Source: Carex sylvatica (taxonomy: Eukaryota; Streptophyta; Magnoliopsida; Poales; Cyperaceae). Taken from it: a DNA stretch of 64,000 bases. The stretch's first letter is position 1; each line of letters begins with the position of its first letter. Below, in pieces: positions 22,983 to 34,211 of this stretch. Where the stretch lies: positions 62,001-126,000 of the forward strand of contig CAXKVR010000091.1 of NCBI GenBank assembly GCA_964058845.1, written 5' to 3'. Both the position numbers and the translations under genes were made by a program. The notes beneath the pieces were generated by a model that saw nothing but the letters and a program-made list of their open reading frames with translations, did no database searches and was not told the DNA's origin.

Positions 22983-23664
22983 CTGATCAAGTTTTGGAGG
23001 AAACAAGTATATTTAGTTAGTAATAAAAGGTATTTAGGTATCGGCACCTAATGGTATGTCAGTGATTAGGCAGATATATATGTACATTCTGATTTGGGCC
23101 TTCTAAAAAACCTATATCAAACCCTTGTCTAGTCCAATACAACTTGAACAACAACAACAACCAAGCCTTTAGTTCCCAATAAGTTAGAGTAGGCTAGAAA
23201 TGAAACCCAATCAAACTTTGATTTGCTCCGAACCACTCAAGTAGTCACAGTCGATTAACAATGTCAAAAATGTGACTAATAATTTTTATACAACCAAACC
23301 ATCACATTAGACTCAATTTAACCCTCAATGAAAGTACATAAATACATAATACCAAACAGCCCACCTTCAACTATATATAAGTGACGGATAAAGACACAAC
23401 AATCTGTTTATGACTATCAAATCAGAACATCATACAATTTTCCAATTTTATGGTGTTTACTCAAACCCGGACAATAGAAATTAGGGACGGAATTACAAGA
23501 TAGTATAACAAAACAATTACAATTTATTCTTTTGGTCATCGCAATAAGGAAAGATCTGGCGCTACTTCTGTGGATGATTCAAACAAAGAATCAGCTCGCT
23601 GAAGTTTGTACCAGTGTACCAGAGATCGAGTGAGAGAGATAGAGAGAGAGAGAGAGGAACCTAC
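22983..23664 (-). other. 5' leader intron of the intact F-box gene
   Basis: On the minus strand it starts GTAGGTTCC followed by a CT repeat, and ends GATCAG just before the ATG. The GT-AG boundaries agree with copies 1 and 3. Leader introns of this kind often raise expression in plants. Here that is only a possibility. Confidence 0.6.
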
Positions 23665-23750
23665 CTTGTTGAGAGGTTTTCACACGCTGGACTCTTCAGA
23701 GGTTGACAGCGCGACAGAGAAAAAGGGGGATTGGCGTCTGGGCATTGCTT
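23665..23750 (-). other. Probable 5' untranslated first exon of the intact F-box gene
   Basis: It is G+C-richer than its surroundings and on the minus strand ends CAACAAG before the donor. The upstream limit is approximate. No clear TATA box is seen; the AT-rich word TACATATTTTA lies a little upstream. Confidence 0.45.
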
Positions 23751-24677
23751 AATGAAAGACTAAAATATGTAAGATTAGCTCATGTCTCTTTTTGGGCTTC
23801 TAAGATTAGCTCAAGTTAGGAACATTCAATTGATTTAAGATTTCTCGTAAATATGCTTCTCTAATTTTATAATAGCTCCGTTATCAAGATGACAAATGAA
23901 GTTACATATTTTAAAGAGATAATGGAGGAATAACCCTCAAAACTTTATTATTAGATATATTTCTATCCAAAACTCAAAAATATTTTATATTTGCCCATTC
24001 ATTTTCATTATTGGAGAATATCGCAGTCCAAAATAAAAAAAATGTCATATTTACAATTTGTCATATTTACTAATAGTTGTCAAACCAAATTAACCCATAA
24101 ATCTCTTTTTATTTTTTATTTACAATTTAATTAGTCGAACTTTTTATTTGAAATTTCCATTGTATGAGATTCTATTGTTTAGATTTAGAAATTGTTCTTA
24201 TTTTTACCATTAGATTTTTTTTTTTGTAGGATGGATTGATATCATATGATATAAGCTCCATACGTTTTTTTTTCTTAAATGTGAAATGTTGAAATTACTT
24301 TTTGAACTACCACTTTTTTCTTAGTTCTTCTTTGTATAGATATATATCTAGTCTGATGTACTATGTATAATGATTGAAACTTGAGAGAGACGAAGTAGTG
24401 ATAAAACAGAAAATTTAAAAATAATTATTTATGGGTTCAAAATTTTTTTAAAGGAATTAACTGATTAATTTAACGTATGGGAAATATAAGATACTTAAAA
24501 ACATAGGACTTGACCTATCTCTCTCTCCACGGAAGTCCATGATAAAAAAATGTTATAATCTATGTCCAATTTTATATACAACATTTAATATTTTAAAAAA
24601 AATGTTACTCAAACTTAGATCTGAACAATTTAATTTCATTAAACAAGTTAATAAGATATTATAATGGCTTGAGTTTT
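23751..24677. other. AT-rich spacer
   Basis: No coding or structured feature was found. The left end of the CACTA remnant that starts at about 24678 should lie here if it were complete. I searched for CACTACTACAG, the counterpart of its right end, and did not find it. Confidence 0.45.
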
Positions 24678-27605
24678 GATAACTTTAAAATACAGGCCGA
24701 GAATCCCCTGATCTACTGAATTCTTGAAACGTCGCCACCAACGTTACCCCACTATTTTGCATGGTGCTCTTATCACTTTGTAATTTAGTGTAAAATGTAT
24801 ATCCATTAATCTCGTATCTTTACAATGTTCTAACAATCATTTGGGATCCTTCGCCCAGCAATCTAACAATTTCACTTACGGGCGACCTTTCGGGGTGTAA
24901 CTTCACTCTTTCTTTCAGCCATCCTATAAAAGAACGGTTATGCTCGTCAGTAAGCCACTTTTGACTTCTCGTGTAGTTCTATTGTCGAATGATTGCCATG
25001 TGCTCATCTATATAGGGAGTAACATCTGCCATGTGCTGTAGTACAATAAAATGTGCCTTTAGCAGTTCATCTCTATCAGCAACTATGGCTTTCAATCCAA
25101 TAGTTCCTACTCCTTGGAGTATTCGCTCCTATCGAGATTTTAGAACGCCAATAGGACCCACACCGGTCATGTAGTTGGTGAAAAACTCAATCACCTCTTC
25201 CGTGGAATATCCTTCTACAATGCTACCTTCGGATCAATGTCGGTTCCTTACGTAACTTTTCAAAATACCCATGAATCTCTCGAATAGATATATATACCGC
25301 AGGAATACGAGACCACAGATCTTAATTTCTCTCACAAGATGAAAAACAAGGTGAACCATAACATTGAAAAAAGATGGCAGAAAATACATCTCAAGATGGT
25401 AAAGAGTAACGACGACCTCCTTTTGCAAAGCGTCCAATTTTAGCAGGTCTATCACTTTGGAATTAATTGCATTGAAGAAAAAACAAAGCTTCGTGATGGT
25501 TTGCCGAACGGGCTTTGGTAAAATTCCTTGAATTGCAACATGAATCATATGTGTTATTAAAACATGACAGTCGTGGAATTTCAGACCAATTAATTTCAGG
25601 TCCTTCATCGACACTAGCTTCTTAATATTCAAATAATACCCTGATAGGACTTTAATACTATGAAGGCATTTACAAAAGCTTATTTTCTTGATCTTCGACA
25701 CTGTGCACATTGCAGGGTATAGGTATGCCTTTTGCTTCCCTTTATTCTGCGGTGCAAGCTCGGGTCGTATTTTCATTTCTACCATATTTTTTTGAACTTT
25801 AATACCATATTTAGTCTTCCCCAGAATGTTCAATAATGTGCCAATCAGACTGTCGCAGACATTTTTTTAACATGCATGACATCTAGGCAATGTCTTACTT
25901 CTAAATATTCCCAGTATGGTAGATCCCAAAATATGGACTTCTTTTTTCAATTATTTTTCGGTGGTGCTTTGGCATATTTTCCAAAAATAACTTTAAGGTT
26001 TTTAAACCGCATGAAGACACCCTTCCCATCTAACGGATGACGTGCCACTCCAAGCTCAGTTTTCCCATTGAATACCGTCTTCTTGTTACGGTATTAGTGA
26101 TTAATAAGAAGAAACCTACGGTGCCCCATAAAAATATTCTTTTTACAATTTTTCAATCTCAGCACCTGCATGTCATCTTCACAGATAGTGCACGCTTTTG
26201 CTCCTTTAGTACTGTAGCCCAATAAATTCCCGTACGCGGGAAAATTATTTATGGTGCAAAATACCATTGCCCGCAATTTAAATTGCTCTTTGCCTTACGC
26301 ATCCCACACTCGGACGCCATCCCTCCACAATTTTTGAAGTTTCTCAATTAATGGTGTGAGATATACATCTATGTCATTTCCAGGTTATCTGGGTCCTTGG
26401 ATTAGTAATGACATCATTATATACATGCGTTTCATGCACAACCAAGGAGGAAGATTGTAGATGCATATAACAACTGGCCAAGTACTGTGCCGATTGCTCA
26501 TGCTTCCAAATGGACTCATTCCGTCTGTGCTCACCCCTAACCTAAGGCTTTGTGATTCGCCACCAAATCCTTGAAATGTCTATCAATGTTTCTCCATTGA
26601 AGAGAATAAGCCGGGTGTCTTAATTTACCATTCCTTTTGCGCTCTTCTTTATGCCAACGCAATAATTTTGCATCTTTGGGATTTACAAATAATCGTTTGA
26701 ATCTCGGTATTATTGGAAAATGCCACACCACCTTAGCCGGAGGTTGGCCCTTTTTTTTTATCATTACAATCGTCAGTGTCCTGGTCCTTACGTTTATACC
26801 GTGAAACACTGCATTTAGGACAAACATGGATGGCTTCGTACTCTCCACAGTACAACACAGTCATTCAGACATGCATGTATTTTTTTGATCTTCAAACCCA
26901 TTGGACAGATCAACTTCTTCGCCTGATATATTCTACAGGGTAACTCGTTGTTATTTGGAAGCATTTCTCGTAAAAGCTTTAGTAAAGACATGAAACTCTT
27001 ATCGCTCCAGCCATTGTTTGCTTTTAAGTTCAATAATTTTAACACAGCTGACAATTTTGAAAATTTGGTACACTCAGGATATAACGACTTTTTGGATTCA
27101 TTAGACAAATTCTGAAATTTTTTATAATTTTTATCACTAATTTCATCTTCCACATCACGTAACATGTCCTCTAAATTTTTATAAAATTGAATTTCGCATT
27201 TTCATCAATATCATCCTCGTTGGAATAAAGTTCAAGTACATTATCAAAAAATTTGACATTCTCAAAATCATCGTTGGAATCAAGTTCAAAATTATCAACA
27301 ATTTCTACATTATCATCATTCTCTTCGAAAACAGAATTTATATTGGTACCACTACATTCCCCAATTTTCTCACCATGCATAAATCAACATGTATATGTTT
27401 TCTTAAATCCCCAACAAATCAAATGAGCTCTAATTTCTTCCGAGTCTCCAAATCTTATAAAAATGTTACAATCTCTACAAGGACATAAGATGTCATCATC
27501 TTTTGTCTTCACTCTATAACTCTCAGCAAATTTAATGAACTCATCAATGCGAGCCAAAAATTATGCACTATCACATCGCAATTCATACATCCAACTTCTA
27601 TCCAT
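24678..27605 (-). pseudogene. CACTA TNP2-type transposase, decayed
   Basis: On the minus strand, ATG at 27603-27605 follows a TTTACAG acceptor and starts MDRSWMYELRCDSA, the transposase-associated domain, continuing through a Cys-rich CPCRDC-like stretch. Next come a low-identity acidic region (27380-27171), LLKLLREMLPN and PMGLKIKKIHACLNDCVVLW (27165-26815), the core KVVWHFPIIPRFKRLFVNP then RWHKEE and LRHPAYSLQW (26848-26537), and DUF4218 from KFHDCHVLITHM to VHLVREIKICG (25833-25234). The C-terminal part reaches NSGVTLVATFQEFSRSGD near 24690. Multiple frameshifts and stops break the frame into at least five pieces. In the family this enzyme binds subterminal repeats and catalyses cut-and-paste transposition. 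This copy cannot. Confidence 0.85.
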
Positions 27606-28260
27606 CTGTAAATTAAATTAAAAAATGATTCCAATTAATCATGGTGGTTAACATATATATTGTTCCAAATTTTTGACTTAAAAATGGCCGGTTTACAATC
27701 CTAACCCACTTTTTAAATATTATGCCTCATATGTAAACACATTAGTAAGATTTAGTTAGTATTTGAGAAAACTTCGGCAGCATTTTTTCTTGCGCAATGA
27801 ACACTAATTAAATATCACTAAGGAGAAATACTGTCAAACTTTTCTCAAATACTAATTAAATCTCGCTAATATGTGTTCACATTCTAAATGAGACACAATA
27901 TTCAAAGAGCAGTCCCAAACGGGGGACTATCCAGAATTAATCCCTATTGGATTAATTTCGAACAAGTATGGACCTAAAAGCATCAATAAGTCTATTATTG
28001 GACCACAATACACTAATTATTTATATTATCTAAACAAATCAAGCATGCATGTATTAATTAATAATTGACCTAGCTAAGCAATAATAAGTAACAGAAAATT
28101 AGAGAAAGAAAATAGAAATATATATATATATGACTAACCTTAGCAAGCAAGATAGAGATGAGAAATATAAATTAATTTCAAAGATCTCAGATCCGACTTC
28201 GATCCTTGTGCGCAGAAATCAACATTCAATACATAGGAAGAGAGTTGAACAAAACGACGT
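27606..28260 (-). other. Leader intron region of the TNP2 pseudogene
   Basis: No coding. Bases 27860-27960, read on the minus strand, match 59095-59175 of the CACTA element at 56593 (AATCCAATAGGGATTAATT, then GGGACTnCTCTTTGAAT and TGTCTCAT). The two CACTA elements therefore share ancestry in the leader intron as well as in the transposase. Confidence 0.6.
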
Positions 28261-28534
28261 TGGAAGAAGGCCTTTTATATTATACAAAATGTAAAATAAC
28301 CTTTATACATGGATATTTAGCTATAAATTCGTGTAAAAAGCCTTGAGAGAGCTACACAGACTTTTACATAAACAGCCGTGTAGAATTAATCTTTCTACAT
28401 GGACTTTTATATAAACAGCCGTGTAGAATATTTTTTTTCCTGAATTTTTTTTTTTTTTTGGCTAGCCTCCAGTTTTGCTAGCCAGTATAATATATATATG
28501 AAAATATTAATTGCTATTAATTTCCAAAACAGAG

Positions 28535-28645
28535 TTAAAGGTGCCAGTAGGGTTTACAGAGGGTAATATGTACACAACGTCAAAAATGGCATGTATATAT
28601 CTTCATATTACCCACTGTAAACCCTACATGGCACTTTTAACTCAT
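28535..28645. repeat. Imperfect inverted repeat inside the CACTA remnant
   Basis: AAGGTGCCAGTAGGGTTTAC at about 28539-28558 pairs with the complementary GTAAACCCTACATGGCACTT at about 28617-28636, with GGGTAATATG and CATATTACCC inside. It could be a tiny foldback insertion. I could not define target duplications. Confidence 0.55.
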
Positions 28646-29094
28646 GTCAGAATCTTCCTTGTTTATCTTCTCTTGTGAAGGTGTTAAGTTTAGTATTGGA
28701 GAAATGAAGCAATGCACATGGGAATTCAAATTAACTTCCTCTAAATCTTGCTAAGAGAGGAGAAATACAAATTAGTTTCCAAGATCTCAGATCCGGTCTC
28801 CAAAAACATGTATCTTCATATTATCCTACAAAAACACTTTAGTGCAGAATTTAGGCCAATTAATTGGGAAAATAAAGAATTTGCATGGGAATTCGAGATG
28901 TAGGTTATCAATTATATTGGACCGCTCATCTTGATAGATTTGTGATCGAAAATAATTGATAAACCTAAATCTCCACCTAATTGTTAACTATGAGAGGGAG
29001 AATATAAATTGATCAAAACGGTGCTAATAGATACATGTTTTAATAAAGAAAGAGTTGAATAAAAAGTTGGATGAAGGACCATCAAAAAAAAAGG

Positions 29095-29262
29095 AAAGAG
29101 GTGGATGAAGGACCTTCAGAGCAGGATGAAGAGTCGGACAATCTCGTCCGACTCTTCATTCGATTCTTCATACGGCTCTTCATCCGGCTCTTCATTCGTC
29201 TCTTCATCCGGTTTTTTTTTTTTTTTAAGGTCCTTCATTCGACTCTTTATTCGACATATCTA
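29095..29262. repeat. Degenerate 15-bp tandem repeat, CGACTCTTCATTCGx
   Basis: About eight units of a CGGCTCTTCATCC/CGACTCTTCATTCG pattern lie in tandem, preceded by partly complementary GGATGAAGGACC and GATGAAGAGTCGGAC units and interrupted by a T-run at 29213-29226. The two orientations could fold back on each other. Confidence 0.6.
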
Positions 29263-29299
29263 GAGAAAGAATTTTTTTTCAATATAGTTTGATCAAAAC

Positions 29300-29890
29300 G
29301 GCGCTGGAAGGAGAAAGCCCTTTATATAACCAAAAACCTAAAATAACATTTCTACACGGCTCTTTATTAAACGTCCATGTAGCTCTCTCACGACTTTCTA
29401 CACTGTTAAATAGACAAACATCCATGTACAATTATTTATCTTTCTTCACGGCTCTATAATTAAATATCCGTGTAGCTCTCTCAAGACTTTCTACACTGTT
29501 ACTTAAACAATAAGCCGTGTACAATTTTTACCTGACTACACGGCTCTTTATTAAAAGTCCGTGTAGCTCTCACATGCTTTCTACACTGTTATTTAAACAA
29601 ACATCTGTGTACAATTTCTACCTTTCTTCACGGTTCTTTAATTAAATATCCGTGTAGCTCTCTCAAGGCTTTCTATATTGTTATTTAAACAATAATCCGT
29701 GTACATTTCTTAATAAACGTCAGTGTATCTCTCTCACAGCTTTCTACACTGATTATTTAATAAATATTCGTGGAGAGATCCCACAAATATTTCAGGCTTC
29801 CAAAAAATTACAATTTCTACATGGTTTTTATATAAAATTGTCAAATCCGTGAATAATATGCAGTGTACAATGACCATTTCTGTAGTAGTG
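29300..29890. repeat. CACTA subterminal repeats, core CCGTGTAG
   Basis: Alternating blocks TACACGGCTCTTTA and TCCGTGTAGCTCTCTCA followed by CTTTCTACACTG recur about five times with decay, ending at the TAGTG terminus. They are the expected binding sites for the element's own accessory protein. The same core appears at 28340-28430. Confidence 0.7.
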
Positions 29891-30775
29891 ACACAAAAGT
29901 TGTTAAAGACTTTACAATTACCTATATTTTGATTTAACAATTCCTAAATTTGGTACTGTATGAATTGCTAAGTTTCGTAATACCTTAGCTTATAAATACC
30001 CTAGATAGTTTGAATTATTTTAAAAAATTCAATATGAGTCTTAATATTCTATGATAAAGATCTAAAAGTTTTTCAAGCACGACTTTTACTTCAAGGCAAA
30101 TAATTTTTTAACATTTTCGAAAACTGGGATGCTACACTTTATATCCATACAAAATCTACAAAATATTGAGGATGATTTTCGAACTTTTTGTAGGCTACTT
30201 GCTCTAAATTTAATTCAATTACTCTTCTCTAATTTATTTTATTGAAATTAATTATAATGTAGATATTTCAGGTCGTTTGCAATTTTGAATATATTTCGGG
30301 TTGCAAAGTAAAAATGGAGGACTTGGTCCAAGTCTATTTTAAATTAAATTATTGGTGATATGCACTTGAAATAAAGGATACTCCTGTCCGTAATAACAAT
30401 ACACTCAGAAATAATATGTTTCTGTCAGTGTATCGTCGACAATAGTATTTTTTTACCCTCACGGATACTATCCCATTCTTGTAGTGAATTAATTCGAAGT
30501 CGGAGGCAGCAGCACACTTGAAACAAAGGATGATATATATGCTTTGCAGGGATTCATTATAAGTCATGTTAATTATAGGGCCTTGTTATGATATATATGC
30601 TTTGAAGGAATTATGATTCAGCGGGCTTCTCATTTTGTTGCTGCTAATTTCATGCATATATAATTAGATAGTTCGTATATATAAGTTCTTTTTAGGATTG
30701 ATTATAAATTTGATGCCTACTCATGACAAAATTTGGCTGCGCAATTGAGTTCTCTATTGTCACAGAAATTTTCAA
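29891..30775 (-). repeat. Dispersed repeat R, minus-strand copy
   Basis: This is the inverted counterpart of 10424-11735. Matching blocks on the minus strand, in the same order, are CCTAAAAAGAAC, ACGAACTATCTAAT, CCTTTGTTTCAAGTG, CAGTTTTCGAA and TACCTATATTTT. It is cut at 29891 by the CACTA remnant and holds a short CACTA-end fragment at about 30374-30486. Confidence 0.55.
30374..30486 (-). mobile_element. Short fragment with a CACTA-like terminus
   Basis: Relative to repeat R at 10424, this copy has extra sequence that on the minus strand starts CACTACAAGAATGGG, a typical CACTA terminus. A near-duplicate CCTTTRTTTCAAGTG lies on either side. No second terminus was found, so it may be a deletion derivative. 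Confidence 0.35.
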
Positions 30776-30802
30776 CAATATAGTAATTGTTGAAAATTTC
30801 TG
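30763..30802. repeat. Perfect 17-bp inverted repeat
   Basis: CAGAAATTTTCAACAAT and its exact complement are separated by six bases (ATAGTA). The hairpin is AT-rich and could be a small foldback insertion or chance in this composition. It lies at the outer edge of repeat R. Confidence 0.6.
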
Positions 30803-30890
30803 AAGGATACAACAAAAGAGAGAAGAAATTTTCTGCTGAAATTAACTTCTATTGCTTCCTTAATTCGGATACAATGTACATCTGAATTTA

Positions 30891-31270
30891 CACTAGTACA
30901 AAAAACCCCTTCACCGACCCTTAATCACTGACTGTTTTAAGCAAAGCATCAGTGTTGCTCATACTACACTGACTGTTTTCTAAAAACAGTCAGTGTTGGT
31001 GCTTAACACTGACTGTTTTAGAAAAGAGTCAGTGTTGAACACCAACACTGACTGTTTTTAAGGCGTCAGTGTTAGTACTCAACACTGACGCCTTAAAAAC
31101 AGTCAGTGTTGGTGCTCAACACTGACTGTCTTATAAAACAGTCAGTGTTCAGCACCAACACTGACTGTTTTAGAAGACAGTCAGTGTTGAGCACCAACAC
31201 TGACTGTTTTTAAGGCGTCAGTGTTGAGTACTAACACTGACGCCTAAAAAACAGTCAGTGTTAGTTCTTA
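30891..31270. repeat. Left terminal and subterminal repeats of the large CACTA element
   Basis: The repeated core ACACTGACTGTTTT and its complement AAAACAGTCAGTGTT alternate head-to-head about ten times. Variants have AAGGCGTCAGTGTT. Adjacent pairs make hairpins with very short loops. The first 30 bases also match the reverse complement of the right end. Confidence 0.8.
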
Positions 31271-31864
31271 ATTGTTTTTTTTTTCAAATATCATAATTAA
31301 AAATATATTACTTTGGTTTGAACATTTCATTGAATACATGTAATACATTAATTTATTTAATAAAATCTTTCAAGTTTTTACAAATACGAATTAAATAATT
31401 GATTTCAACCAGAATTTTGCGTGTGTTAACAAATTTTATAAGGGAATCAAATTAAGTAATTTGTGGATTTTTACAATACAATTAAGTCTTTTAAAATTTA
31501 TAATATATTTTTAAACTTTGATTAGTTGTTAAGGAAATACGTACATAAATAAATAATATGATAATTTAATTTATGTTAAACAAAATAAAAATAAAAATAT
31601 ATTAATTAGAAACAGTGAAAATTTAAATTGTAGATAGATTTCATGTTAGGGATGTATAACTATTTGAGAAATAAATTATTAATATCACTTGTACATTTAG
31701 AAATAACTTATTAGGGATGTATAACTATTTGAGAATAAAAATTTATGCATTGTGTATATTTTGTAAGATATGTAATAATTAAGTTTAATTGTTTAAATTA
31801 AATTTATAGATGCAATAAATATTTTATCGTTGTAATTCATAAAATATAAAAATAGGATTGGAAT
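31271..31864. other. AT-rich interior of the CACTA element
   Basis: No coding frame or motif. The short word TTAGGGATGTATAACTATTTGAG occurs twice (about 31648 and 31712). Confidence 0.5.
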
Positions 31865-32306
31865 TATATTTTAAGGCACAATTATGGGATTTTTTATGAG
31901 AAATAAAATAAGAAATGATGAGATCCGAACAGGGCCTAAACGAGGGATATTAGTTTTTTTCTAAATACATATATATATTTTGATGTTCATTTTGGATAAT
32001 TAATGTCAAATTTACCGTAATATTGCCTATTTTTCTTTTCCTCATTAGAATAATTTTAATATTTCATATACTTTTAGCGTCTTTAATTGAATTCTATAAT
32101 CATTTCACTGTTCTTATATTGCATAAATTTCAAATATTTGTACTTTCTCGTAAGTAATTGAGTAGTAAATTTTATGATTATGTGCCGCACTTTATAAATT
32201 TTGAAAAAAATATATATACTTTAGCTCTAAAATGGATTTAAATTTTTAGTCGTAAACGTAATATTTTTGTTTGAATTAATATATATAATTAAGTAGGTTA
32301 TAATAT
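31865..32306 (+). repeat. Direct repeat D, first copy
   Basis: About 442 bp match 32733-33175 with only a handful of differences, at a distance of 868 bp. Both contain GGGCCTAAACGAGGGATATTA and end TAAGTAGGTTATAATATAT. The 5' shoulder of each is TTTTAAGGCACAATTATGGG. The high similarity implies a recent local duplication within the CACTA element. Confidence 0.85.
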
Positions 32307-32692
32307 ATATATAAGTCTCAATGATAAGGATTATATAATATATATAGAGGTTGGCTACTATGCTTATATAAGCATATCCTCACATATGCTTATAACTCAT
32401 TTTTGTGTTTTCAATGTCCAAATGGTTGATCTGAACCGTTCATCTTGTTCTCCATATTAATATGTGCTTGGAGACCAAATTTTATATTTTTCTGATTTTT
32501 TTTACTATTTATTAAGCCACTTTGAAAATTATTAATCCAAAGATAGCTACTGATTTTACTGTTTTTTGAAAAATCACCGACTGTTTTTCAGAAAACAGTC
32601 AGTGTTGAACACCAACAGTGACTGTTTTTCGAAAAACAGTCAGTGTTGGTGTTCAACACTGACTGTTTTTTCAAAAACAGTCGGTGATTTTT
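32307..32692 (+). repeat. Block A: AT-rich module joined to a CACTA subterminal array
   Basis: It runs from AAGTCTCAATGATAAGGATT through GAGGTTGGCTACTATGC and GATCTGAACCGTTCATC to ACACTGACTGTTTTTT arrays. The same module returns at 33758 (plus), 36843 (minus) and 41159 (plus). It lies between the two copies of direct repeat D. Confidence 0.75.
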
Positions 32693-32732
32693 TTTTAAAT
32701 ATGTGTGTTCTTCTTTTAACACAACTTTATAA

Positions 32733-33175
32733 TCTATTTTAAGGCACAATTATGGGATTTTTTATGGGAAATAAAATAAGAAATGATGAGACCCGAACAG
32801 GGCCTAAACGAGGGATATTATTTTTTTTCTAAATACATATATATATTTTGATGTTCATTTTGGATAATTAATGTCAAATTTACCGTAATATTGCCTATTT
32901 TTCTTTTGCTCATTAGAATAATTTTAATATTTCATATACTTTTAGTGTCTTTAATTGAATTTTATAATCATTTCACTGTTCTTATATTGCATAAATTTCA
33001 AATATTTGTACTTTCTCATAAGTAATTGAGTAGTAAATTTTATGATTATGTGCCACACTTTATAAATTTTGAAAAAAATATATATACTTTAGCTCTAAAA
33101 TGGATTTAAATTTTTAGTCGTAAACGTAATATTTTTGTTTGAATTAATATATATAATTAAGTAGGTTATAATATA
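32733..33175 (+). repeat. Direct repeat D, second copy
   Basis: See the first copy at 31865. Visible differences include ATGAG to ATGGG near the start, AGATCC to AGACCC, and TTCCTC to TTGCTC. Confidence 0.85.
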
Positions 33176-33757
33176 TTATTTGGTCGGAGTGAATAATTAT
33201 ATTTAATTTATAACTAGCTAGAGTCAAGCTAGAGATATATATATATATATATATCATAGAGAGATGCATGGCATGAAAACTGAAAATTAACTAAAGAAAA
33301 TCAAGACTACCTATAGGTCGATGTATTCCTTCCTCCAAAACCATTGTTCTAAATAACAGTATGCATTCATCGGACTGATAGGGTACAGCTAAGCGATTAG
33401 CCGAAAATAATCGAGAATAATCGGTCATATTTAGATATAATCGTCTGAGGATAAATATAACGACAGTGGATTAATTGTAGCTCATTTATGTCACCAACAA
33501 AAATCAGAATTAATTTCTTTATTTTTCTTCAGATTTTAATTTATTGTAAATACAAAATGGTTAAATTCCTAAACATGATTGCTTTCATTAATTAGTTTCC
33601 ATAGTATCTTATGGTTATCATAGACAATGAATCTAATTACACCAGAGCAACTGTTGTCAAAGTATTTAATTATTACTCATGCATGCATTCTACTTATTGA
33701 ATTATTTAATTAGCTAGGTTTAACGCACCATTATTTTCCAATCACACAGAGAAAATA
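33176..33757. other. AT-rich interior of the CACTA element
   Basis: It contains a (TA)n tract at 33236-33253 and nothing coding. Confidence 0.5.
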
Positions 33758-34211
33758 AAGGCAATAACAAGACCACTCTAAGCATATATATATAAGTCTC
33801 AATGATGAGGATTATATAATATATATAGAGGTTGGCTACTATGCTTATATAAGCATATCCTCACATATGCTTATAACTCATTTTTGTGTTTCCAATGTCC
33901 AAATGGTTGATCTGAACCGTTCATCTTGTTCTCCATATTAATATGTGCTTGGAGACCAAATTTTACATTTTTCTGATTTTTTTTACTATTTATTAAGCCA
34001 CTTTGAAAATTATTAATCCAACGGTGGCTGCTGATTTTACTGTTTTTTGAAAAATCACCGACTGTTTTTCAGAAAACAGTCAGTGTTGAATACCAACACT
34101 AACTGTTTTCAAAAAACAGTCAGTGTTGAACACCAACAGTGACTGTTTTTTGAAAAACAGTCAGTGTTGAACACCAACAGTGACTATTTTTCGAAAAACA
34201 GTCAGTGTTGG
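33758..34211 (+). repeat. Block B, left arm of a palindrome split by a solo LTR
   Basis: It is nearly identical to block A in its module part, with a longer subterminal array ending CAGTCAGTGTTGG. Its inverted partner begins at 36843, on the other side of the solo LTR. Without the LTR, B and B' form one large inverted repeat with the subterminal array in the centre. Confidence 0.8.

Larger units (their letters stand above)
24678..29890 (-). mobile_element. Left-truncated CACTA (En/Spm) element
   Basis: The right end at 29876-29890 reads TTTCTGTAGTAGTG, so on the minus strand the element begins CACTACTACAGAAA, a standard CACTA terminus. Subterminal repeats with the core CCGTGTAG fill about 29310-29870 and 28290-28430. 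Downstream on the minus strand comes a TNP2-type transposase pseudogene to about 24678, where similarity stops without a terminal TAGTG counterpart. The element interrupts dispersed repeat R: the R match resumes right at 29891. Confidence 0.75.

Noticed and set aside
28535..28645. MITE call for the inverted repeat
   Set aside because: The inverted arms are clear, but I could not find target duplications or a second copy in the window.
29891..30775. Large segmental inverted duplication including the F-box copies
   Set aside because: The 3' flank of copy 2 resumes after the repeat at 12455, so the repeat looks like inserted DNA and not part of a gene-bearing duplication.
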